Positions 51,615 to 60,763 of a DNA stretch of 64,000 bases are shown piece after piece (positions within the stretch are counted from its first letter, which is position 1; every line of letters starts with the position of its first letter). A program made the translations under genes and the position numbers. The DNA comes from Scopulibacillus_A cellulosilyticus (GTDB taxonomy: Bacteria > Bacillota > Bacilli > Bacillales > Sporolactobacillaceae), in assembly GCF_042665295.1 (NCBI RefSeq), contig NZ_JBHTCO010000044.1, positions 62,001-126,000 of the forward strand, given 5' to 3'. Below the pieces are notes generated by a model, which was not told the origin of the DNA, did not search any database, and was given only the letters and a program-made list of their open reading frames with translations.

Positions 51615-53279
51615 TTAATCCGCTGGATGAACCGCCTGGTCAAGTGCCTGGTCAAGCTCTTCCGTATATTTTCTTTGTTCTTCCGTTGTCCACTTAAAGT
51701 AATTTGCCATAAATTCAATCACCGGCTCTTTCCATTGGCGAACCCAATCAATATGGAACAGCAGCGCCCCTGTTCTTCTTAAAAAGAAATCAACCGGAGT
51801 GACTGCCATTTCGTTTTCAATGCCATAAATGACAGTTGCAAGAATATTAATGGGTATATTGTATTTTAATGCATGATCTTTTTCTTTTTCAATGATCTCA
51901 AATAATTGTTCAACATTAGAACCGTATTTTTTAACCAATTGCTCAGCCTGTTCGTGTGAGAGCCCCATGGCCGTTCCTGTTTTTATCTTGTCTTCTATAT
52001 AGGCATTAAAACTGTCTGACCCTCCAACATTACCGCCGGAAAGTTTAATACTGTCTGTTGCGCATTTCGGATATTGTTGCCCCTCTTCCTGATGAAGCTG
52101 TTCAGAAACAATATCCACCACACGTTCAGCCATTTTCCGATAACCGGTTAATTTGCCGCCGGCAATTGTGATTAACCCTGAATCAGATAGGAAAACTTCA
52201 TCCTTACGGGAAATTTCAGACGGCGACTTGCCTTCTTCATGAATAAGCGGTCTGACCCCGGCCCAGCTCGACTCAACGTCTTCAGCTGTCAGCTTAACAC
52301 TTGGGAACATCCCATTTATCGCTTCAATTAAATAATCGCGATCTTCAGACGTCATTCGCGGATTAATTGGATCACTTGTATAAGTTGTGTCTGTAGTGCC
52401 AACGTATACTTTACCTTCTCTAGGGATAGCAAAAATCATACGGCCGTCCCCATTTGTTGTATCAAAATATACTGCTTGCTTCATAGGAAAACGTTTGCCA
52501 TCGATAACAATATGAATACCTTTTGTCAGATGCAGATACTTCCCTTTTTTCGAATGGTCGATTTCTCTTAATGTATCAACCCAAGGCCCCGCCGCATTGA
52601 CAATCTTTTTAGCATAGATGTCATATGATTCGCCGGTCAATTGATCGACTGCTTTAATACCTGTTACCTTCCCATGATCATCGTAAAGTAAATCTTCGGC
52701 CTTCGTATAATTAACAGCTTTAACCCCTCGGGAAACGGCTTCTTTCATCACTTCAATTGTTAATCTGGCATCGTCAGTTCGATATTCTACGTAATATCCG
52801 CCGCCTTTTAAGCCTTCCTTTTTTAATAATGGATCTTTTTTAAGCGTTTCTTCACGGTTTAGCATTGTTCTTCTTTCATGCTTTCTGACCTTTGCTAAGA
52901 AATCATAGACTGCAAGACCAATAGAAGTTGTGAATTTACCGAAGGTTCCTCCTTGGTATATCGGTAAGAGCATCCATTCAGGCTGAGTGACATGCGGCGC
53001 GTTTTCGTACACAATAGCACGCTCCTTACCTACTTCAGCGACAAGCTTGACTTCAAATTGTTTTAAATAACGCAGCCCGCCATGAACAAGTTTGGTTGAA
53101 CGGCTCGAAGTACCTGCCGCGTAATCTTGCATTTCTACAAGTCCTGTATTAAGACCGCGCACACTGGCATCAAGCGCGATGCCTGCACCGGTAATGCCCC
53201 CGCCAATAACCAGAAGGTCAAGCGTTTCATTTGTCATATTGTCTAAAATTTCAGTCCGTCTCATGCTTGAAAAAGTCAT
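51615..53279 (-). CDS. glpD: Aerobic glycerol-3-phosphate dehydrogenase GlpD
   Basis: The 554-residue membrane-associated flavoprotein has the FAD site DLLVIGGGITGAGIALDASVRG, the family signature AAGTSSRSTKLVHGGLRYLKQFEVKLV and KGGGYYVEYRTDDARLTIEVMKEAV. Length and sequence follow B. subtilis GlpD. It oxidises glycerol 3-phosphate to dihydroxyacetone phosphate and reduces quinone. ATG 53279 follows GGGGTGATC; the GTG at 53288 lies inside that site. It is transcribed separately from glpFK, from a promoter just beyond glpK, through a terminator that GlpP would have to overcome. Confidence 0.95.
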   Translation of the reverse strand: MTFSSMRRTEILDNMTNETLDLLVIGGGITGAGIALDASVRGLNTGLVEMQDYAAGTSSRSTKLVHGGLRYLKQFEVKLVAEVGKERAIVYENAPHVTQPEWMLLPIYQGGTFGKFTTSIGLAVYDFLAKVRKHERRTMLNREETLKKDPLLKKEGLKGGGYYVEYRTDDARLTIEVMKEAVSRGVKAVNYTKAEDLLYDDHGKVTGIKAVDQLTGESYDIYAKKIVNAAGPWVDTLREIDHSKKGKYLHLTKGIHIVIDGKRFPMKQAVYFDTTNGDGRMIFAIPREGKVYVGTTDTTYTSDPINPRMTSEDRDYLIEAINGMFPSVKLTAEDVESSWAGVRPLIHEEGKSPSEISRKDEVFLSDSGLITIAGGKLTGYRKMAERVVDIVSEQLHQEEGQQYPKCATDSIKLSGGNVGGSDSFNAYIEDKIKTGTAMGLSHEQAEQLVKKYGSNVEQLFEIIEKEKDHALKYNIPINILATVIYGIENEMAVTPVDFFLRRTGALLFHIDWVRQWKEPVIEFMANYFKWTTEEQRKYTEELDQALDQAVHPAD

Positions 53280-53392
53280 TATGATCACCCCTAAAAATAA
53301 TATCGAAAAGGACTTTTTAAAAGTCTTGGTTACAAAAATTGATTTCTTATACAGACGATTATTTTCAAACTCCTTGATTCAGCTAATACCAG

Positions 53393-53466
53393 CATAAAAA
53401 AAGAGACCACAATACACCTATGAATGCAAAGTAATGATAATACTGCATAGGGTATCATGGTCTCTC
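53393..53466 (-). terminator. GlpP-type leader terminator of glpD
   Basis: In the untranslated leader, AGAGACCA (53402-53409) pairs with TGGTCTCT (53458-53465), and inner arms extend the stem to about 25 pairs. TTTTTTTATG follows on the minus strand, about 115 bases before the glpD start. Such a terminator is read through when GlpP with glycerol 3-phosphate binds the leader RNA. Confidence 0.82.
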
Positions 53467-53500
53467 ACTAACCTTGACCGTACTTTATTAACTTATCTTT

Positions 53501-53529
53501 ATTATATCGTATAAAAGGTTATTTGTAAA
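53501..53529 (-). promoter_or_regulatory. glpD promoter
   Basis: On the minus strand TTTACA (53529-53524), 17 bases and TATAAT (53506-53501). It abuts the glpK stop at 53531 and starts the leader with the terminator. Confidence 0.78.
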
Positions 53530-53530
53530 A

Positions 53531-55024
53531 TTATTTAAATGCTCTTGCTGCTTGCACAGCTTTTTTCCAGCCATTATATAATTGATCTCGCTCAGAAGTT
53601 TCCATTTGCGGCTCAAATGCGCGGTCTATTTTCCATCTATTTGTGATATCGTCCTTACTTTGCCATAGCCCTACTGCCAACCCTGCCAGATAAGCTGCTC
53701 CAAGGGCAGTTGTTTCACTGACAGTCGGCCGCTCGACAGGAACATTAAGAAGGTCGCTTTGGAATTGCATTAAGAAATTATTGGCGACTGCTCCTCCATC
53801 AACATGAAGCGATTTCAATTGAATCCCAGAATCTGTCTCCATAGCGTTCAAAACATCCTTCGTCTGGTAGGCAAGTGATTCTAAGGTCGCCCGGACAAAA
53901 TGTTCCCTTTCTGTTCCTCTCGTTAAACCGAAGACCGCTCCCCTGACATCGCTGTCCCAATACGGCGTGCCAAGCCCGACAAAAGCCGGGACTACATAAA
54001 CACCATCAGTGGAAGAAACTCTTGCAGCGAATGTTTCACTTTCCGGCGCGCTTTCAATCATTTTCAAACCGTCGCGAAGCCATTGTATTGCGGAACCCGC
54101 GACAAAGATACTGCCTTCTAATGCATATTCAACTTTATTATCCAATCCCCAGGCAATCGTTGTCAGCAGGCCGTGATCAGATTGGACAGCTTTATCGCCG
54201 GTATTCATAAGCATAAAACAGCCGGTCCCATAAGTATTTTTCGCCATCCCGACATCAAAGCATGCTTGCCCGAATAACGCAGATTGCTGGTCACCGGCGA
54301 TTCCCGCAATAGGGACTTCTTCACCGAAGAAATGATAGTCAATCGTATGGGCGTAAACTTCTGAAGAAGATTTGACTTCAGGCAGCATCGATTTTGGGAC
54401 GCCCAAAATATCTAATAATTCATCATCCCATTTTAGGTCATGAATATTATACATTAACGTCCTTGATGCATTAGAATAATCGGTAATATGGGCTTGACCG
54501 CCGGAAAGCTTCCAAACGAGCCATGAGTCAACTGTGCCAAATAGCAGCTCACCTTTTTCAGCCTTTTCACGGGCGCCGTCCACGTTATCTAAAATCCATT
54601 TAACTTTAGTTCCTGAAAAATATGGATCAATGAGCAATCCTGTTTTTGACCTAAATAAGTCATTGTAGCCTTTACTTTTTAACTGTTCGCAAATATCCAT
54701 AGTTTGGCGTGATTGCCATACAATCGCATGATAAATTGGTTTTCCAGTGTTTTTATCCCAAACGACCGCTGTTTCCCTTTGATTCGTAATCCCGATACCG
54801 GCGATTTCCTTTGGGGAAACATCAGCTGTTGATAAAACGCCGGCAATCACTGATAATATGCTTCCCCAAATTTCATTCGCATTATGTTCGACCCAACCAG
54901 GCTTAGGAAAATATTGCTTAAATTCTTCTTGGGAAACTTGAACAATTTCTCCTTTTTCATTAAATAGAATCGCTCGCGAACTTGTCGTCCCTTGGTCTAA
55001 TGCCAGAATATATTTTTTCTCCAT
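53531..55024 (-). CDS. glpK: Glycerol kinase GlpK
   Basis: The 497-residue FGGY-family kinase has YILALDQGTTSSRAILF (phosphate loop), GIGITNQRETAVVWDK, IVWQSRQT, GTDSW-like GTVDSWLVWKLSGG and the signature GAVFGLTRGTEREHFVRATLES. It phosphorylates glycerol to glycerol 3-phosphate. The HPr-phosphorylated histidine region near residue 230 is HTIDYHFFGE, consistent with PTS control in Firmicutes. It lies 18 bases after glpF. Confidence 0.96.
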   Translation of the reverse strand: MEKKYILALDQGTTSSRAILFNEKGEIVQVSQEEFKQYFPKPGWVEHNANEIWGSILSVIAGVLSTADVSPKEIAGIGITNQRETAVVWDKNTGKPIYHAIVWQSRQTMDICEQLKSKGYNDLFRSKTGLLIDPYFSGTKVKWILDNVDGAREKAEKGELLFGTVDSWLVWKLSGGQAHITDYSNASRTLMYNIHDLKWDDELLDILGVPKSMLPEVKSSSEVYAHTIDYHFFGEEVPIAGIAGDQQSALFGQACFDVGMAKNTYGTGCFMLMNTGDKAVQSDHGLLTTIAWGLDNKVEYALEGSIFVAGSAIQWLRDGLKMIESAPESETFAARVSSTDGVYVVPAFVGLGTPYWDSDVRGAVFGLTRGTEREHFVRATLESLAYQTKDVLNAMETDSGIQLKSLHVDGGAVANNFLMQFQSDLLNVPVERPTVSETTALGAAYLAGLAVGLWQSKDDITNRWKIDRAFEPQMETSERDQLYNGWKKAVQAARAFK

Positions 55025-55042
55025 TTTTATCCTCCTCTTAGA

Positions 55043-55879
55043 CTATTCTTGTGTATTTATTGATTCTGCTTTCATATATCTTTTCGCTGGTATCTTCTTT
55101 TCTGTCATATAAGCGGCAATGATAACTATTAATAGTATAACGCCTACAATCCAAAAGCTCGGTAAAAATTCACCCAGGAAAAATCCTTTATAAAATAATG
55201 CGCCAAATATACCGCCTAATATAGGCCCAACAACGGGTATCCAAGCATACCCCCAATTAGAACTCCCTTTTCCTGCTATGGGAAGAACGGCATGAGCAAT
55301 TCTCGGTCCTAAATCACGTGCAGGATTAATGGCGTACCCCGTTGTTCCTCCTAAGGATAAACCAATCGCCAGTATTAGAAATCCGACGACTAAAGGGTTT
55401 AATCCCTCGGTAAATTTATTTGCCCCGATTGATAATAAACCTAATACTAAAACAAAAGTCCCTACAATCTCACTTAGTAAGTTTGAGAAAGTATGCGGTA
55501 TAGCCGGACCTGTTGAGAAAACACCTAATTTTGCTGCCGGATCTTTCGTAGCCTTCCAATGGGGTAAATAATGCAGATAGACAATGCATGCGCCTATGAA
55601 AGCGCCGATCATTTGCGCAATGATATAAATCGGCACTTTAGACCATGGGAATTTTCCAATCATTGCAAAACCTAAAGTAACAGCCGGATTTAAATGAGCG
55701 CCGCTAAATTTGCCTACTGCATAAGCGCCTATGGCAACACCCAGGCCCCAGCCAAATGTAATCACTATCCAACCGGAATTTTCTGCATTCGATCTCTTCA
55801 AATTAACGCCGGCACACACGCCGCCCCCAAGTATGATTAAAATCATTGTACCGATGACTTCACCCAGAAACCCTGACAT
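55043..55879 (-). CDS. glpF: Glycerol uptake facilitator GlpF
   Basis: The 278-residue aquaglyceroporin has six helices and both half-helix motifs: GAHLNPAVTLG and GYAINPARDLGPR, the second with the Asp that marks glycerol-conducting members. It lets glycerol diffuse in. The ATG at 55879 follows GAGGAGG; the ORF to 55897 is a poorer start. It heads the glpFK operon behind a leader terminator and a cre site. Confidence 0.95.
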   Translation of the reverse strand: MSGFLGEVIGTMILIILGGGVCAGVNLKRSNAENSGWIVITFGWGLGVAIGAYAVGKFSGAHLNPAVTLGFAMIGKFPWSKVPIYIIAQMIGAFIGACIVYLHYLPHWKATKDPAAKLGVFSTGPAIPHTFSNLLSEIVGTFVLVLGLLSIGANKFTEGLNPLVVGFLILAIGLSLGGTTGYAINPARDLGPRIAHAVLPIAGKGSSNWGYAWIPVVGPILGGIFGALFYKGFFLGEFLPSFWIVGVILLIVIIAAYMTEKKIPAKRYMKAESINTQE

Positions 55880-55898
55880 TCTTATTTGCCTCCTCAAA

Positions 55899-55961
55899 TA
55901 AAAAGACCCACAACCAGTAAGCTATAAACCTTTAAAAGAATTTACAGCCAGTTGTGAGTCT
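55899..55961 (-). terminator. GlpP-type leader terminator of glpFK
   Basis: GACCCACAAC (55905-55914) pairs with GTTGTGAGTC (55951-55960), one non-Watson-Crick pair, and TTTTTATTTG follows on the minus strand only 20 bases before the start codon. It is the second GlpP-type leader in the window. Confidence 0.82.
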
Positions 55962-56011
55962 CATTATCTCAATCTCAATTATTAACTTATTAGTTATAAA
56001 GTATCATATCA

Positions 56012-56026
56012 TGAAAGCGGTGTCAA
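56012..56026 (-). promoter_or_regulatory. glpFK promoter with catabolite-response element
   Basis: TGAAAGCGGTGTCA (56012-56025) fits the cre consensus TGAAAnCGnTnnCA. It overlaps a TTGACA -35 on the minus strand (56026-56021), followed at 17 bases by a weak TACTTT. CcpA binding would block glpFK transcription on preferred sugars. Confidence 0.8.
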
Positions 56027-56066
56027 TATAGATGGATTCCAAAGATCCGCTTATGCCTTAAGAAAA

Positions 56067-56099
56067 GTTCATATTCAGTTCACAGAACATTGCTATGAT
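56067..56099 (+). promoter_or_regulatory. HssR-like direct repeat and promoter
   Basis: GTTCAT-ATTCA-GTTCAC (56067-56083) is an 11-base-period direct repeat ending 10 bases before TATGAT (56094-56099). The sequence GTTCATATT-CA-GTTCA resembles the heme-sensor HssR box (GTTCATATT-N2-GTTCATATT). The HssR-like regulator encoded at 56577 is the obvious candidate. Confidence 0.62.
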
Positions 56100-56159
56100 A
56101 ATTGTGGAAATGAAACCATGTCATTTTGACACATTATAAGATTAGGGATGAATGAATAA

Positions 56160-56531
56160 ATGGATAAAACAAAAAGCCGCAGGAATTGGCGTCAAGTTAA
56201 CTATCCTCAGAAAACGATTACTGCTGAACATCTATTTTTTTCCTATAATAAAGAAGAAATGATTTTAGAAGACATCCACTTTACTGAAGAACCAGGCAAA
56301 GTAACAGCATTTGCCGGTCCAAGCGGCGGCGGGAAAACAACACTGTTTTCATTACTGGAACGCTATTATGAACCCGCGTCCGGGCAAATTAAGCTTGGTG
56401 ATACGCCGATTGATAAGTTTTCTGAAAAAGGGCGGATAACCGGCAAAGGGACGCATGAAGAATTAATGATCAGTCATGTCATGTATCGGGAATTTCCAAC
56501 GCAACAGTTGCGTATAAAAGAGTCAGTGTAA
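56160..56531 (+). pseudogene. Remnant of a BmrA-type multidrug ABC transporter
   Basis: The 123-codon frame joins two pieces of an ABC ATPase domain. Residues about 15-88 are the N-terminal part (ITAEHLFFSYNKEEMILEDI, Walker A FAGPSGGGKTTL, SLLERYYEPASGQIKLGD). Residues about 89-123 are the extreme C-terminus (EKGRITGKGTHEELM, YREFPTQQLRI). Everything between, including Q-loop, LSGGQ signature, Walker B and H-loop, is missing, and so is the whole membrane domain upstream. Wording matches B. subtilis BmrA. The deletion keeps the frame (junction near 56424) but the protein cannot hydrolyse ATP. It lies between the HssR-like promoter and the regulator gene. Confidence 0.85.
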
Positions 56532-56576
56532 GATGTGCTAAACCATTCAAATGAATAATAATAAGGAGGTTTTGTA

Positions 56577-57251
56577 ATGACAAAGATTTTAATCGTTGAC
56601 GATGATCCGCATATTCGCGAACTGATCCGATACTTTCTTCAAAACGAAGGATTTGATGTTTTTGAGGCGGAAGATGGCCTAAAAGCTCTCAATATCCTAG
56701 AAACGACAAAAGCTGATCTTGTTATTTTAGATATTATGATGCCGAATATGGATGGCTGGGAATTATGTAAAGAATTACGAACCTATTATGATATGCCGAT
56801 ACTTATGCTGACTGCAAAAGGCGAAACTGCACAAAAAATCAAAGGGTTCGAACTTGGAACCGACGATTATCTCGTCAAACCGTTCGAACCTCCGGAACTT
56901 GTTGCCCGTGTCAAAGCCCTGCTTAAACGTTATCGGATCGCCATTTCACAAAAAGTGACAATCGGTGAATTGCAGCTTGATCGAAAAACTTACGAAGTAT
57001 CATTGGGCAACAAATCTTTAACACTGCCTTTAAAAGAGTTTGAGCTGTTTTTCAAATTAGCGAGCTACCCGGGTAAAACCTTTTCCCGTGAACAGCTGAT
57101 TGAAGAGATTTGGGGATATGATTATGAAGGTGATGAGCGGACGGTTGATGTTCATATTAAGCGGTTGAGAAAGCGGTTTGCTAAAGCAGAGCATTTATTT
57201 CAAATTAAGACCGTTCGCGGTCTTGGTTATCGGTTGGAGATCCAGAGATGA
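56577..57251 (+). CDS. OmpR-family response regulator, HssR-like
   Basis: The 224-residue protein has a receiver domain with acidic pocket DDD, phospho-acceptor D52 (VILDIMMP) and DDYLVKPF. The winged helix has REQLIEEIWGYDYEGDERTVDVHIKRLRKR, almost identical to staphylococcal HssR in the recognition region. HssR with HssS senses heme and switches on the HrtAB exporter. AAGGAGG precedes the ATG. A matching direct repeat lies upstream of the bmrA remnant, so the system may be autoregulated. No hrtAB genes are in the window. Confidence 0.87.
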   Translation: MTKILIVDDDPHIRELIRYFLQNEGFDVFEAEDGLKALNILETTKADLVILDIMMPNMDGWELCKELRTYYDMPILMLTAKGETAQKIKGFELGTDDYLVKPFEPPELVARVKALLKRYRIAISQKVTIGELQLDRKTYEVSLGNKSLTLPLKEFELFFKLASYPGKTFSREQLIEEIWGYDYEGDERTVDVHIKRLRKRFAKAEHLFQIKTVRGLGYRLEIQR

Positions 57252-58303
57252 GCCGGCAGCGATTTTGGTTTAGAATTTCCACCACAATTTTTTGTTTATT
57301 GCTGGCTTGGACAGCGGCATATTTTTTAACAGATTTGATTTATCATGCTTTTAACATTCATATCCCTAAGCTTGCCGTACAGTTGATTAATTCTTTTCTC
57401 GGCATTTTATTAATTGCTTGTACGATGTTCATCATTGCTAAGTATACCGGCATCCAGCGAAAGCAGTTTGAGTTCTTGCAATCGTTGATAACGGCCATCG
57501 AACAAATGTCAAAAGGTGATTTCAACGTCCATCTTCCCGCATCAGTCTATGGTAATGAAAAAGACCATCCTGTTGGAAAAATTGCTGCAAGTATTAACCA
57601 TATGGCCGTTGAGCTCAGGGAAATCGAACAACTTCGTCAAGAATTTGTTTCTAATGTTTCGCACGAAATTCAGTCACCGCTCACATCGATCAGCGGTTTT
57701 GCCCAGGCATTGAAAAATGAAGAGTTAACTTCCGAATCACGGCGGCACTATCTTGACATTATCGAAACCGAAAGTAAAAGGTTGTCAAAGCTTAGTGATA
57801 ACTTATTGAAATTAACATCATTGGAATCAGAGCATCACCCATTTGAAGCTAGCGAGTATCGACTTGATCAGCAATTACGCTCGATTATCTTAGCTTGTGA
57901 ACCGCAATGGATCGAAAAAAACATTAAAATGGATATTGATCTTAATGAAGCAACAATAACTGCTGACAAAGATTTATTAAGTCAAGTCTGGGTAAATCTC
58001 ATCAATAACAGTATAAAATTCACGCCGGAAAACGGAACGATTAGTATTTCTTTATGGAAAAAACAAAATCAAGTCCTCGTACGCATTTCTGATTCCGGCA
58101 TCGGCATAAGTCAAGAAGATGCTCAACATATCTTTGAGCGTTTCTTTAAAGCTGATAAATCCCGCAACCGGGTCCGCGGAGGAAACGGCCTTGGGCTATC
58201 CATCGTCAAAAAAATTGTCGACATGCATAAAGGAACGATACAAGTCGACAGTGAGTTAGGAAAAGGAACGGCTTTTATAATTACATTGCCAAAGACACAA
58301 TAA
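57248..58303 (+). CDS. Sensor histidine kinase without an extracellular sensor domain
   Basis: The 351-residue kinase has two membrane helices (about 9-31 and 44-65) joined by only about a dozen residues, a HAMP-like linker, the phospho-acceptor His139 (SNVSHEIQSPLTSISG), N box LINNSIKFTP, G1 SDSGIGI, F box FERFFKADKS and G2 GGNGLGLSIV. The start overlaps the regulator stop by 4 bases. Staphylococcal HssS has a loop of well over 100 residues here, so this kinase must sense a signal within or at the membrane, or through another protein. That departs from the HssS model despite the HssR-like partner. Confidence 0.87.
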   Translation: MSRQRFWFRISTTIFCLLLAWTAAYFLTDLIYHAFNIHIPKLAVQLINSFLGILLIACTMFIIAKYTGIQRKQFEFLQSLITAIEQMSKGDFNVHLPASVYGNEKDHPVGKIAASINHMAVELREIEQLRQEFVSNVSHEIQSPLTSISGFAQALKNEELTSESRRHYLDIIETESKRLSKLSDNLLKLTSLESEHHPFEASEYRLDQQLRSIILACEPQWIEKNIKMDIDLNEATITADKDLLSQVWVNLINNSIKFTPENGTISISLWKKQNQVLVRISDSGIGISQEDAQHIFERFFKADKSRNRVRGGNGLGLSIVKKIVDMHKGTIQVDSELGKGTAFIITLPKTQ

Positions 58304-58305
58304 TA

Positions 58306-58332
58306 TGACCGTCTCGGTTTTTAGGACGGTCA
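58306..58332. terminator. Possible terminator between the kinase gene and glpP
   Basis: TGACCGTC (58306-58313) pairs with GACGGTCA (58325-58332) between convergent stops. U-tracts are weak on both strands. Confidence 0.5.
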
Positions 58333-58357
58333 CTATTGTCTTTAATCACATAGCCTA

Positions 58358-58912
58358 TTAACCATTCAGGTGCCAGAGGCTTTTTAAAGATGTTGTCACG
58401 GCTGAAGCCCCGGCTTCAAAGGCTTGGCGGACATCTTCTTCTGTACGGATTAATCCTCCGGCGATGACGGGGAGTTTTGTCCGCTCACGGATCTCGATAA
58501 TCATTTTAGGAACAACACCAGGCAAAACTTCAATAACATCCGGCTGTACTTTTTCTAATGATCTGTAACTTGTTTCAAGGGCAAGTGAATCAAGTAAAAA
58601 TAACCTTTGGACCGTAATGAGTCCCCGTTTCTTTGCGACGGATAATACGTTTCCCCGGGTTGAAATAATCCCGTCGGGTTTAATTTCCTGGCATAAAAAC
58701 TCCGCTGCATACTCATCATTCTTCAACCCATGAATTAAATCCGCATGGAGGAGAACCTTTTTCTTGTGTTGATGGCCTATTTTTACGAGTGCACTTAATT
58801 GAGCGACGTGGCTGTCCAAAATAACAACATAGTTATTTTTCGAATCCATCAGCCTCTCAAAGTCTTTGATCTTCCTAACAGCGGGAAGCACACTTTGTGA
58901 TTTAAAAATCAT
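58358..58912 (-). CDS. glpP: Glycerol-3-phosphate-responsive antiterminator GlpP
   Basis: The 184-residue protein has YVVILDSHVAQLSALV, VLLHADLIHGLKNDEYAAEFLCQEIKPDGIISTRGNV, VQRLFLLDSLALE, VIEVLPGVVPKMI and PVIAGGLIRTEEDVRQAFEAGASAVTTS, matching B. subtilis GlpP along its length (TIM-barrel-like fold). It binds leader RNA of glp transcripts when glycerol 3-phosphate is present and prevents termination. The two leader terminators at 53393-53466 and 55899-55961 are its expected targets. AAGGAGC precedes the ATG. It lies away from glpFK by about 2.5 kb, separated by the two-component genes. Confidence 0.94.
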   Translation of the reverse strand: MIFKSQSVLPAVRKIKDFERLMDSKNNYVVILDSHVAQLSALVKIGHQHKKKVLLHADLIHGLKNDEYAAEFLCQEIKPDGIISTRGNVLSVAKKRGLITVQRLFLLDSLALETSYRSLEKVQPDVIEVLPGVVPKMIIEIRERTKLPVIAGGLIRTEEDVRQAFEAGASAVTTSLKSLWHLNG

Positions 58913-59001
58913 ACTTAAGCTCCTTCTTAACTCTCGTTTTTCCGAACAAATTAATCAGCTATATTAGCTTAAAGAAATAAAATAAAGATTTCAAGAGATA
59001 T

Positions 59002-60618
59002 TCAGGATTCTTTCATTAATTCATAAATACGTATGGCAACTTCTATCGGTATGCGCCGCTCAGGGTTCATGAAATCCTCTCCAAGGCAGCTTTTAATTCT
59101 TTCAAGCCTATGATAGAGGGTTTGTCTGACAATATATAAGGCTTCAGCTGTTTTTGTCTTTGACCCTTGATGAGTTAAATAGGCTTTCAAGGTTGACAAA
59201 AGTTCAGGATTTTCCTTATCGTGGTTAATTAGCAGACCGATTTGATCATAAATAAATCTTTGCCAGACTTCTTTATCCGTTGATAATTCCATTAATTGAT
59301 AAATGCCGTTTTCCTCATAAAATGAGCTTAATTGATTAAGCTGATGTTTCCTTTTGGCAACCGCCTTTGCCTCTTGATAACTCAACGGTACATCTTTTAA
59401 CTGGCTTCTTAGCCGGCTGATCCCTATTTGTCCTGCAAGATTTAATTTCTGCAAGTCCTCAATAACCTTCTGCCAATTCTTTCTCTCAGCATTAAAATCA
59501 AAAGCAAGAATAATTAACCTTGTCGGCATATTAGATAAAAGAGGATAAATGCCCAATTCATTGAAGCCGGCCTGAAGGGTTTTTAATTGATGTTCACTTA
59601 TATTTCCTGTATCAACATAAATTAAGCGATAAACATATCGATTTTGCCATGGCTCGCCAATTAAATCTCTTAATGTTTCCTCATCAGCTGAACGATTATG
59701 AATAAGATCTTCTATTATTTGCTGTTCTCTTTCCCGCTTTCTTTCGACTGTCAATTGTTTCTGAAACAAGTTTGAAGCCAAAACTAATCCTGCCCGGTCT
59801 GTCATTAACTTATCCCATTCTGAAAAGGCATTATCATATCTTTTTAAATATAAGTATCCTAAAGTTTGTCCTAAAACACTTACCGGCTGTACAAGCCAAA
59901 ATATTCGCTTTTCATTATCATAAGGTTCTTGGATGATTTTATTAGAACCCTTTTCTCTAAGCTTATTGATGATTTCCCTGTCATTATGAAACATCGTTTG
60001 TGATTTGACAGGATAACTATCATATTCATTGCCATGTTCATATAAAATGTATGCATGGGAATGTTCATGAAGGAGCTTTAGAACCTGTATCTCGCCATTT
60101 TTATGTAAAACAGCCTGATTAAAATCTGTTGACAGTTTATCAATAGCTTTTAATTGGTCCACATGTTGATGGATAAGAAAACTATTAATATCTTGGGTAA
60201 TGTCTACAAAACGAACCTCTTTATTGAAAACAATAAGAGGAAAATGTTGCTGATCCGCATAATCAATTAAGCCGCTTGAAATCTCTTTTATATCATTGCC
60301 TAATTCAATACATAAGCAGGCTGCTCCCGCTTCAAGGAGCCTTGTCAAATATTGAATAGGGTTATTTTGAAATGTTTTTAAACCTAGTCCGGTTGTTAAA
60401 ATACATTCCCCGCCATGGATAAATTTTTCAATAGCAGTGACTTCCATTATATGTACCCAGCGGACTTTTCTATGGCATCCTTTATGTCCTGCCACAAGCT
60501 TCGCATCAGAAAACGAAGGACGCCCTAATAAATCACGAACCGTCAATGAACGAATCAATTGATTCATAACTCCAACTCCCAGCAAATATGGATTCTCTAT
60601 ATAGGAAATCACTTTCAT
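59002..60618 (-). CDS. PucR-family transcriptional regulator
   Basis: The protein, 538 residues or 520 from the ATG at 60564, has an N-terminal PucR domain (LTVRDLLGRPSFSDAKLVAG...RWVHIMEVTAIEKFIHGGECILTTG), a central GGDEF-like degenerate domain and a C-terminal PucR helix-turn-helix (LLSTLKAYLTHQGSKTKTAEALYIVRQTLYHRLERIK). Family members regulate purine catabolism, amino-acid or amine use. No purine genes are close by. Start choice is uncertain: GGGAG is only 2 bases from 60564 and nothing precedes 60618. Confidence 0.85.
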   Translation of the reverse strand: MKVISYIENPYLLGVGVMNQLIRSLTVRDLLGRPSFSDAKLVAGHKGCHRKVRWVHIMEVTAIEKFIHGGECILTTGLGLKTFQNNPIQYLTRLLEAGAACLCIELGNDIKEISSGLIDYADQQHFPLIVFNKEVRFVDITQDINSFLIHQHVDQLKAIDKLSTDFNQAVLHKNGEIQVLKLLHEHSHAYILYEHGNEYDSYPVKSQTMFHNDREIINKLREKGSNKIIQEPYDNEKRIFWLVQPVSVLGQTLGYLYLKRYDNAFSEWDKLMTDRAGLVLASNLFQKQLTVERKREREQQIIEDLIHNRSADEETLRDLIGEPWQNRYVYRLIYVDTGNISEHQLKTLQAGFNELGIYPLLSNMPTRLIILAFDFNAERKNWQKVIEDLQKLNLAGQIGISRLRSQLKDVPLSYQEAKAVAKRKHQLNQLSSFYEENGIYQLMELSTDKEVWQRFIYDQIGLLINHDKENPELLSTLKAYLTHQGSKTKTAEALYIVRQTLYHRLERIKSCLGEDFMNPERRIPIEVAIRIYELMKES

Positions 60619-60728
60619 TTATTTAAAATACAACTCTTAAATACATATGATAATATTAATTTTACAAAACTATTTTATTAATCACAAATTAGGGAAAATG
60701 CGAAATTCCAGTCATATGGACCCTTCTA

Positions 60729-60763
60729 TAAAAATAGACCGGTTCACTCAGGTGAGCCGGTCT
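60729..60763 (-). terminator. Terminator of the DUF1259 gene
   Basis: AGACCGG-TTCAC (60736-60747) pairs with GTGAG-CCGGTCT (60752-60763), and TATTTTTATAG follows on the minus strand. It overlaps the stop codon by 2 bases. Confidence 0.85.

Noticed and set aside
56160..56531. Functional mini ABC ATPase
   Set aside because: It has Walker A but lacks Q-loop, signature motif, Walker B and H-loop, so it cannot work as an ATPase; a deletion remnant explains it.
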